Source: Petrosia ficiformis (Eukaryota > Porifera > Demospongiae > Haplosclerida > Petrosiidae). From it: a stretch of 64,000 nt of DNA. Below, in pieces: positions 56,001-64,000 of the stretch. The notes beneath the pieces are model-generated. The model was given only the letters and a program-made list of their open reading frames with translations, did not search any database and was not told the DNA's origin. The translations under genes were made by a program, and so were the position numbers. Within the stretch, counting starts at the first letter, position 1; the number at the start of each line of letters is the position of its first letter. Location: positions 6,436,001 through 6,500,000 of the forward strand of contig OX345640.1 in NCBI GenBank assembly GCA_947044365.1, in the 5' to 3' direction.

Positions 56001-59000
56001 TATGTACATGTACATATAAATATATAAGACTTATGAAAGTCTTAAAAATCACTTACGAGTATTGATTAGTGTCTGTGGGAATTTTTCTAAGGTTCTTGTC
56101 AAATCCGAGAGAATACAGGTTCTCAGGTGTAGCTGTCATACTACATACAAGATTAGTGTGTCCAACACCACCTACAAGATTAACCTCACCACTCTCTGCA
56201 TCCCAATAACGTGAAGAAAGGTTAAGAAAATAATTAGCAATATACGTACATAAACATACATTGTACATGTACATGTAATTTGTATGAATGTGTACATGAA
56301 ATTCATGTGCCTAGCATGCTAGCAAAAGGCGTAGAAAGGATTAGCAAACAAACACAACAAACAAGCAGCCACAATGGCTTTCACAAAAATATGAAAGTAG
56401 CCACCCTGGCTTAGAAAAATAACAATCAGCCACCCTGGCTTAGAAAAAAAACAATCAGCCACCCTGGCTTAGAAAAAAAACAATCAGCCACCCTGGCTTA
56501 GAAAATAAGCAGCCACAATAGCTTAGAAAATAAGCAGCCACAATGGCTTAGAAAATAAGCAGCCACAATGGTTTAGAAAATAAGCAGCCACAATAGCTTA
56601 GAAAATAAGCAGCCACAATAGCGAAGTTAGAAAACAAGTAGCCACAATGGCTTAGAAAATGAGCAGCCGCCACAATGACTTAGAAAACAAGCAGCCACAA
56701 TGCCTTAGAAAATAAGCAGCCACAATGGCTTAGAAAATAAGCAGCCACAACGCCTTAGAAAATAAGCAGCCACAATGGCTTCGAAAATGAGCAGCCACCA
56801 TGGCTTAGAAAATGAGCAGCCACAATGCCTTAGAAAATGAGCAGCCACAATGCCTTAGAAAATGAGCAGCCACAATGCCTTAGAAAATAAGCAGCCACAA
56901 TGGCTTAGAAAATAAGCAGCCACAACGCCTTAGAAAATAAGCAGCCACCATGGCTTCGAAAATGAGCAGCCACCATGGCTTAGAAAATGAGCAGCCACAA
57001 TGCCTTAGAAAATGAGCAGCCACAATGCCTTAGAAAATGAGCAGCCACAATGCCTTAGAAAATAAGCAGCCACAATGCCTTAGAAAATAAGCAGCCACAA
57101 CGCCTTAGAAAATAAGCAGCCACCATGGCTTCGAAAATGAGCAGCCACCATGGCTTAGAAAATGAGCAGCCACAATGCCTTAGAAAATGAGCAGCCACAA
57201 TGCCTTAGAAAATGAGCAGCCACAATGCCTTAGAAAATAAGCAGCCACAATGGCTTAGAAAATAAGCAGCCACCATGGCTTAGAAAATGAGCAGCCACAA
57301 TGCCTTAGCACATAAGCAGCCACCATGGCTTAGAAAATGAGCAGCCACAATGCCTTAGCAAATAAGCAGCAAGCATACATGTGTCAATGAAATCACAAAT
57401 ACAATGTAGTTTAGTGTTATACTTAAGATTGTGATAAAATGACTACATGTATGATATGACTATCATGTGACTATAATGTGACTATAAGGATATTAATTCT
57501 TCCGTCCATACTACCACAGTATACAGTAGAACTACCAGGAGGAACAGCAAGAGTTTTCAGATTTTTGTTCTGACCCTATACAGGAATATAAAAAGATTAA
57601 AATTGTGTACATGTATACACAAATGCAAGTAATTAAAATATTAATTATTAATCATCTACATGTATTTGAGACATGTATAAAAAAAGAATTCGCAAGTGCT
57701 GGAAACGTACATCTATGCATTAACTCTCCAGTTTCATTACAATTATATAGTGATTAACCATTATCAAAAGTGTATCAACTCTGCAAAAGGAGGGCATGCA
57801 ACTCAAAACATTCCTTATTAAATAAGCTCCACCCCGTAATCAATTCACAGTTAGTACAGTGAAACCCTTCTTATCCAGGCAGTGTGGGACTAAGGGGTGC
57901 TCAGGAACTGCCCGAACTTAACTCTGAATTGCAGAATTGTGATTAAAAATGTTAAAAATTGGTTCATTTTTGACATGAATAAAAACATTTTGATATGTAA
58001 TACATGTACAATGTAGATTATGCATCATTATTTTCTTTAACCAAGCAAAGAAGCCTCCATTCACGCTCTGGAAAGCTAGCTTAGAGCAACCATGGTGTGA
58101 ATCACAAGGTTGTGCATGTACGATCATACCCTTTTTAATTTTTTTTAATATTGAAAAATGTTTTTTTGCTTTTTTTTTCATTTCCTGCCTCGTAGAAAGA
58201 GGTGCCTGCAAGCAGAGCATCTAGATAAGATGGGTTCCACATACATGTACACCATATTCAACTCACAGGTAGTACCGGAGACATATATTATTATATATTA
58301 ATAAACTACGCCCACATAATCAACTCACAGTTAGTATTCTCAGAGGTTTATCTGGATTATTTCTATCAAGATAGTTAATATTTCCAGAGACTGACAGAGA
58401 GAGTATATTATCTCCTTGCCACAGACATCCTATCTGTTGATCTTCAATACGTGTACCCATTTTGAATTCACTAGGATCGGAAGAGATGATACGTGTACAT
58501 GAATAGAATTTAAATGAGAAATACACGAAGCAACATGTAATAATTAAATACATGTAAATGTAGGTGTGGATTGATGGGTAAAAATTATTATACAAACAGA
58601 GATGAATAGATGGATGGATTGTGAATCAATGGATGGACTGAAGGGATGAATGGATGGATAGACTGTGGATCTATGAATGGATTAAAGGATTGAAGAATTG
58701 TGAATCATTGGATCAAAGCGAAGGGATGAATGGAAGAATGGATGAATGGATGGATTGAAGGGATGAATGGATGGATAGACTGTGGAACTATGAATGGATT
58801 AAAGAGATGAATGAATTGAAGAGTTCTGGATCGTTGGATCAAAGGAATGGTTGAAGGGATGAATGGATGAATGAATGGATGAATGGATGGATGGATCATT
58901 GGATTGAAGGGATGGATTGAAGAGATGAATGGATGAATGGATAAATGGATGAATGGATGAATGGATGGACTGTGGATCATTGGATTGAAGGGATGGTTGA

Positions 59001-62000
59001 AGGGATGAATGGATGGAAAGAAGGAATGAATTAAAGGATGAATGGATGGATTGTGGATTGATGGATAGATTGTGGATCAATGGATTGAATAGATGGATGG
59101 ATTGAAGAGAGAATGAATGAATGGAGGAAACTGGATGGATGGATACCATATACAATGTACATGTTATATCATTACCTGACAACCTGTTGAGTTACTACAT
59201 CCCATAATTTACAAGACTTGTCGGCAGAAGCAGTAAGAACCTGAGAGCCATCTGGATTCCAACATAACTACATGTAGAGAACTACACTTATACATGTACA
59301 TGTAATAATACACTAAATAGTATATGTACAATGTACTACATATACATGTACAGTGCACATATACAGGCTGTACATGCACAGCACATGTACATTGTTGCAA
59401 ATTAGTGTTCTTTTACATGTACAGTAGAAAACAAAAATAGTTCACGTTCTGTCTTTGTACTACGACCGTAGTACGGAACGATGAATGGTGAAAACACTGA
59501 ATAAATGCCGTCTAAACGCTACGTTGACATTGCGTTGAATAAAAACGGAACGATGAAAAGAGACGCTAATTGTGAGCGTTGCCACTGACTACTACACTTT
59601 CAAACACTCGCCTTGCTGCTTTCCTGTAGCTAACGAAGCATGTTTTTGGTATCTACAGCTTACTTAGATAGTCTTCTGTCTAACTAAGTCAGTTAAAAGT
59701 CACTGCTTTTTAAAATGCAGAAGTTATGCAGGCGGGTATAGGGGTGGGCGTCGCCTGTGGAAGTACTAAATTTTCAAGCGCTCGTCTTACTCTCTTCCTG
59801 GTGATAATGAAGCATAAATTTAACATCAATGACTCGCTTAACAATTCTTCTTTCCAGCAAAGTAAGTTAGAATCTTGAGTCTTATAAAATGTGAGAGTTA
59901 CAACTCTTACAATTACAACTACGAATGTGCAATTACGTCAAAGTAAAAGAGTGTGCCGTCGAAACATTTATACGCTAAAATTAGCATCGTAGAAACGTCG
60001 TTTACATGCTACATAGCTAAAACGGTACATGTTAACTACAGAACGGAGCGTTTCGTAGTACAGTTGTAGAACAAAGACGGAACATGAACTTTTTTTTGGT
60101 TTCTACTGTAGTTAACAAACATAAGGTATTGAGACTTTAGTTAGCTAAACTATAACTGCAAGTACATTGTGTACATACGGTTCTAGTGGCCTGCTGGTTA
60201 AAGTGCTAGCCTGCAATCGAAAGGTTGCAGGTTCTAGCCCCACTAGGGTCAGGCTTTTTCTCTCGCCTATGAGTTTACTCAGCTCTACCCTCAAAAAATG
60301 AGAAGGTGTTTATCACCGCATCCTTCGGAGGGGATGTAAAGCCGTCGGTCCCGGGGAACTGGTTAATATTAGCACTTGTGCTATTCTAGTTTCCTCGTTA
60401 AGCCACATTTGGTCAAAACACTTGTATAAAAAAAATAATTTAATTAAAAAAAAACTAACTAAAATAAAAATTGGCCACTGTTAGTTAGTTTTAGTAAGCC
60501 TAATATTATTTTTAATTTGAGGCGTACTATAACTACATGTATAACTAAAAGTAGTCATTTTTGTTGAACTAAAACAACACTAAATGTCTATAAGTACTGA
60601 CTCCATCATTATATGTACAGTACTTACAGCATAGATTCCTCCTGAATGTGCTTTGTTTCCACCTCCTAAGAACCCCATTCTTTCTCCTGTTTTTCCATCA
60701 TATAAAATAGCCTGACCGTCAGAACCTGCACTACAGTAGTGATTACCATCGGGTGAGAAACGAATTGAATTTACAAAATTAGTATGATCCTACCGAGGAA
60801 TGTAATAATAACAATTATACATGTACAGTACCTGACAGTATACACACATACATTCACACAGTCAAACATACTCACATGAGGAGCCCATTAAAAAACCAGA
60901 GGGAAGGAACGCACAACTCCCACACAATTAATTAAAATAGCTGAAGCCAGACATTTAGCTGGTGTTACTATTTTTAGACTCTCACTATTTGCCATGCCCA
61001 TCGCAAATGTAACACTTGTTTTCAATTGGAGGCAAAATATTCCGTCCAGATCAATGCAGATTGAGACAGTATGTTTGTTTATATACTATAATAATTCTCT
61101 GTACAATATAATATTTTTAGGTTCAATCAAGTATACTTATTATGCATGAATGCATGTAATCATAATGAAGTCATGCAAGTACAATGTAATGATTACTGTA
61201 ATCATGTATGTATAATCATATGTGAAATCGTAATCAAGGATTTTATAATCATAAGCATAATTATAGTCACACATGTGTAATCAGCCCCAACCCTGTATAC
61301 AATACATGTACATGTACAAAACACGTACAATACATGTACATGTACATGTATTTGGGAATTATTGGATGCATTTATTGCTTCCAAAACGTGTTTATAGTAA
61401 CTCAATACATGTATTTACATGTGTACATACATCAATTCTCAGTTTGAATTTAAATGGTGGTCCTTCAAAAAAGCAGGTTGAGTGATCCTCACTGGCAGTT
61501 ACTATTCTAAATGGTCTGGTTGGTTTGTAGGATAAAGAGTTGATAGTCTTTATGTGACCTGATATGGTACCTACACTAGAACCAGAATCCCACAGGAATA
61601 CTGCACCAAATCTGTAATAAAATGGAAGGTACATGTAACGATAATGTCTGTTCACATTCGTGATGATCTCAAAATTAAGACATTTTGACTATATAGTTTA
61701 AGGTCATGAGGTTTATATATGATTATACTGTAACTCAATAGACAACACTCACTCGCAGACAGATTCAGTGTAACAGTTTCACTAATATCAAATTACCAAG
61801 GTAATTACATGTGTATAGTAATAATAATACATAAAAAAACTGCTCAACTCTAATTATGATCAATCTATGACTACTGCACTTGAAAGTTTACATTGTATGT
61901 AAACAAAACACTATGTACATACGTATATATATATCGTACATCATTCTGTATTATCTTTGTTTGTATGGTATGTATTTCGTAAATATCTTAATGTTTAAAT

Positions 62001-63620
62001 TTTCAACAATTTCTAAAGCCATGTGCGTGTCACTGCTTGAAAGAGGAAAAGAAGAGCTAGGGACAGAGCTAAACAAGCTACAGAGACCAAAGAGGAGAGA
62101 GAAACAAGACTTTAGGAGAAGAGAAGCTTCATTTGTCTAAAGTAGATTGAAGTTTCAAGATCATTTTAGCTGAGATCTTTTCCAATAAAATATTTAACAT
62201 CGGGATTATTTCTACATTGTTTAACAGGTAATACATCTAAAACCAACCCATGAGATATTGCATTTTGCTTTATGTCGAGAATTTGGTTTTCTAGCCACGC
62301 CTTCTCAGGCTCGCCCCAGACAATGATTGCATGCAAGCATTCGCTAGTTATATTATTATCATCTACTTACCATGTATACACAGTACATGTACACTGTACA
62401 TGTATATGTAATAAATAATACAATATTAAGAGTTGGCAATCAGCCATTTGCATAAACAATGTACTTTGCTTCTGTTATAATTAACAGTACTGTATAATTA
62501 CAATGTATATTATTACTTAATCTAATTTTGAGAATGGCCAAGCAATTTGGCAGGACAATGAACCACTATGTATGCAAATGTATATTGCAACCTATAATAC
62601 ACTACATATATATAATCACCCTACATGTTGAAATAACTGTTACTTTCAAAGTTCCAATCTAATCTCTACTAAAGGTGATGATGTATAATACTGTATTGAG
62701 AGCACTATTAATAGTACATCCACCTGTATACAGTATTAGACTGTATTTTGCAGTACAGTAATACCAGTGTTCTGCCCAAGATATTTAGAGTGGTGGTTGG
62801 ATTCTAACTTGCATTTAGTGCTGTATATACTTAATACTGTCTCAGTAGCCTATATACGTGTATGTATTATCTGAGAGGTGGTTAATTCATGCTGAGTGGT
62901 GATTATTCCCGACCAGTGCCGACCAGTGCCGACCAGTGTGGACAAAACACTGAATCTACACTGTATTATACAGTGCACTAATGTACACAGTACTAATTAG
63001 TACTATTATGTAGTACAGTAATGTATTGATAGTACACATTACTAATTAGTACTATTATGTAGTACAGTAATGTATTGATAGTACACAGTACTAGTTAGTA
63101 CTATTATGTAGTACAGTAATGTACACAGTACTAATTAGTACTATTATATAGTACAGTAATGTATTGATAGTACACAATACAATGATGTATATGTACAGTG
63201 AGTACAATCAAGTTGTTGTTATAGGAAATGAGAATTGTCATAAGTGTTATCCACAACTTGTACATGTATATACACGTCATGTAATTACATGTACATGTAT
63301 ATACATGTACACATGTACATGCAATTACATGTACATGTACATGTTTATACAAGCACACATGTACATGCAATTACATGTACAATGTATATACATGTACACA
63401 TGTACATGTACATGTATATGTAAAGTGAGTGTTTATTTATTACTCACAGTACATTCTTTATTAAACACTTACGTATCTCTTCCTTGTCCACATACAGCTA
63501 TACGTTTACTATCAGGTGACCAACATATGTCTTTAATCTGTCCAGCAAATGGCTGGTATTCATATTTCAGTATATGCTCTTTATTTACAGTATCCCAGAT
63601 ACGAATTTTACCTGAAACAT
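50085..63620 (-). CDS. WDR1: WDR1/AIP1 actin-disassembly WD-repeat protein, 5' end outside the window
   Basis: Cofilin partner that speeds actin filament disassembly; two seven-bladed propellers by family. Exons in transcript order: 63473-63620, 61431-61611, 60628-60789, 59176-59270, 58329-58470, 57494-57575, 56057-56210, 55325-55520, 54122-54289, 50772-50913, 50085-50191. Phases agree throughout, giving about 524 residues to the stop at 50085-50087. Diagnostic blocks: [84 protein letters not shown] and [12 protein letters not shown]. Intron 57493-56211 looks like a U12 AT-AC intron; the others are GT-AG. The first about 85-90 residues must lie beyond the right edge. Introns are packed with minisatellites and MITEs. 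Confidence 0.95.
51070..52085. repeat. About 52-bp minisatellite in WDR1 intron
   Basis: About 16-18 units of TGTCCTTTAGTTACGTGTAC, ATGTGACTTTTAGTTACATG and TACATGTACATG, degrading at both ends. Between exons 54122-54289 and 50772-50913. Confidence 0.9.
52975..53532. repeat. 54-bp minisatellite, ten units, open on both strands
   Basis: Ten nearly identical units (GCTAAATCCAAGTAGAAACC, ACAACATGAATAGTACTCAT, TATAACTACCTAAT). 54 is a multiple of three, so an 18-residue repeat is open on the plus strand and another on the minus strand. Same WDR1 intron as the 52-bp array. Unit-to-unit identity is very high, so expansion was recent. Confidence 0.92.
53640..54085. repeat. About 60-bp minisatellite in WDR1 intron
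   Basis: Six to seven units of CAGATACAATGTACATTTGT, AACTCTAAATACATGTACAT and CATGTAGCAA, ending about 40 bp before the donor at 54121. Confidence 0.85.
54785..55275. repeat. ACTGTA/ACTATA-rich tandem tract in WDR1 intron
   Basis: Higher-order repeats of GTACTATAGTGTACAGTACT and GTACTGTATAGTACCGTATT. A block of roughly 150 bp (starting near 54830) recurs near 54985. Confidence 0.8.
55806..55984 (-). mobile_element. MITE family A copy 5, WDR1 intron
   Basis: GAGTTTTTGATACATG at one end and CTTATCAAAAACACTG at the other. Reverse orientation to copies 2-4, with CATCTTGAGCC, AAAGAGTTAATGCTGTTAGT and GGCCCAAATAAGAAGC. Confidence 0.83.
56297..57372 (+). repeat. GCCACAATGGCTTAG repeat element with a greatly expanded 25-bp array, in the AT-AC intron of WDR1
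   Basis: The usual head (TTCATGTGCCTAGCATGCTA, AAAAGGCGTAGAAA, AACAAACACAACAAACAAGC) is followed by about 38 units of AGCAGCCACAATGCCTTAGA-AAATA. Variants TGGCTT/TGCCTT/CGCCTT and AAATA/AAATG recur in larger blocks of roughly 175-200 bp, so the array grew in steps. Confidence 0.92.
58555..59140. repeat. GGAT/GAAT-rich tandem tract in WDR1 intron
   Basis: GATGAATGGATGGATTGAAG-type repeats with larger units around ACTGTGGATCATTGGATTGA. The minus-strand open frames (Ile/His/Pro/Ser-rich) are repeat artefacts. Confidence 0.9.
59422..60108. mobile_element. Mariner-like MITE flanked by TA
   Basis: Terminal repeats CAGTAGAAAACAAAAATAGT and, reversed, CAGTAGAAACCAAAAAAAAG continue as GTTCACGTTCTGTCTTTGT versus GTTCATGTTCCGTCTTTGT, about 50 bp in all. 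TA flanks both ends (59420-59421 and 60109-60110), as for Tc1/mariner. Two internal segments (about 59612-59740 and 59790-59905) are related to each other and to 8975-9095. No transposase. Confidence 0.87.
60178..60430 (+). mobile_element. SINE family 2, intact copy
   Basis: tRNA-like head with box A-like GTGGCCTGCTGGTTAAAGTG and box B-like AGGTTCTAGCCCC, then a body with ACTCAGCTCTACCCTC and GGAGGGGATGTAAAGCCGTC, ending in A-rich sequence. It immediately follows the mariner-like MITE. Confidence 0.8.
61137..61295. mobile_element. Remnant of the GTAATC hAT-like MITE family
   Basis: Decayed GTAATCATAATC sequence ending GTAATCAGCCCCAACCCTG, the right terminal repeat of the element at 20095-20772. 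The left end is missing. Confidence 0.6.
61621..63472. other. WDR1 intron with little recognisable content
   Basis: Holds a three-copy 10-bp repeat (CCGACCAGTG, about 62910-62940), the 49-bp tandem repeat at 62976-63180 and TACATGTA runs at 63260-63420. No exon was found in it. Confidence 0.5.
62976..63180. repeat. 49-bp tandem repeat in WDR1 intron
   Basis: About four units of TACTAATTAGTACTATTATG, TAGTACAGTAATGTATTGAT and AGTACACAG; one unit is shortened. Confidence 0.88.
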
Positions 63621-63689
63621 CTTAAGAAGAAAGAATGTGAATTAAAATGAGAAGGGACAGTTCTAAATCTCAATTTTCCAACTATGCAT

Positions 63690-63706
63690 GTATATATATA
63701 TTTTAA

Positions 63707-63758
<52 letters not shown>
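63690..63758. repeat. AT dinucleotide microsatellite
   Basis: Long TA run, interrupted once by TTTTAAAAAA, 70 bp upstream of the first WDR1 exon in the window. Confidence 0.95.
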
Positions 63759-64000
63759 GCAGTATCCATATCACTGTTCTACTGACTTCTGAATCAAATA
63801 ATCATTTCCACACTTCAACTGAGTCTTGTAGAACTATCTACATGTGTATTTCAGCTAGAATATACAGGGGTTCATACAGCAAGCGTGATATCCCTCCACC
63901 CCCTCCCATACATTTCAGGCCAAAATTCCACAAACCTTCTGGGACCCCAGAAGCCCCTAAAAGCAACCTCAGAGAGCCTAAAATTTTAATTTTCTGGGGG
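63759..64000. other. WDR1 intron, right edge
   Basis: No exon of WDR1 is visible. The last 110 bases (CCCCTCCCATACATTTCAGG...) are unusually GC-rich for this window and may be the start of a repeat that continues outside. Confidence 0.4.

Noticed and set aside
56521..57372. CRISPR-like array
   Set aside because: Units are directly adjacent 25-mers with no spacers, in a eukaryotic intron.
58705..59182. Ser/Ile/His/Pro-rich minus-strand proteins
   Set aside because: Translations of a GGAT/GAAT tandem tract in a WDR1 intron.
61880..62140. Small basic protein ([20 protein letters not shown])
   Set aside because: Coding-like stretch but short, in a WDR1 intron on the opposite strand, with no splice partner or second copy to support it.

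Overview
The window is eukaryotic. It is AT-rich, its genes are split by short spliceosomal introns, and it carries animal orthologues (WDR1, SLU7, SLC25A3, a VPS33B-like Sec1 protein, a BTB-kelch protein) among tRNA-derived SINEs, hAT-like and mariner-like MITEs and many minisatellites. I infer an early-branching animal, perhaps a demosponge. That taxonomic call rests on general gene character, not on a search.

Layout. 1-4.5 kb: a broken non-LTR reverse transcriptase on the minus strand, ending against a near-perfect hairpin element, then mostly empty DNA with one orphan exon-like segment. 4.5-14.2 kb: two tandem, intronless plus-strand genes of about 1,025-1,050 codons. They have the N-terminal region and ferritin-like region of the VioB/RebD/StaD family, which in bacteria dimerises imino acids for violacein and indolocarbazole synthesis. 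16.0-29.4 kb (minus): a BTB-BACK-kelch gene reconstructed as seven coding exons (603 aa) with phase-consistent junctions. 29.8-30.9 kb (plus): intronless mitochondrial phosphate carrier, divergent from the kelch gene. 31.0-41.3 kb (plus): splicing factor SLU7 in 13 exons (543 aa). 41.6-44.5 kb (minus): VPS33B-like gene, convergent with SLU7. 47.0-48.8 kb (plus): an intronless multi-pass membrane protein I do not recognise. 50.1-63.6 kb (minus): WDR1/AIP1, 11 exons reconstructed, 5' exons beyond the right edge.

The introns of the kelch gene, SLU7 and WDR1 are saturated with the palindrome TACATGTA, singly and inside many different tandem repeats. Exons are nearly free of it, although its edges repeatedly supply splice sites. 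One WDR1 intron has the sequence signature of a U12-type AT-AC intron and also holds the largest minisatellite of the window. Several repeat families have multiple copies here: a tRNA SINE with a post-tail sequence, a second SINE split by a hAT-like MITE with an 8-bp target duplication, a roughly 200-bp MITE in five copies, and an element that carries its own 25-bp array.

The genes do not form one pathway; most are housekeeping neighbours. The most unusual content is the tandem VioB-like pair: a bacterial secondary-metabolism fold in an animal-like locus, with patchwork near-identity that suggests gene conversion, and with the ancestral start codon lost in the first copy.
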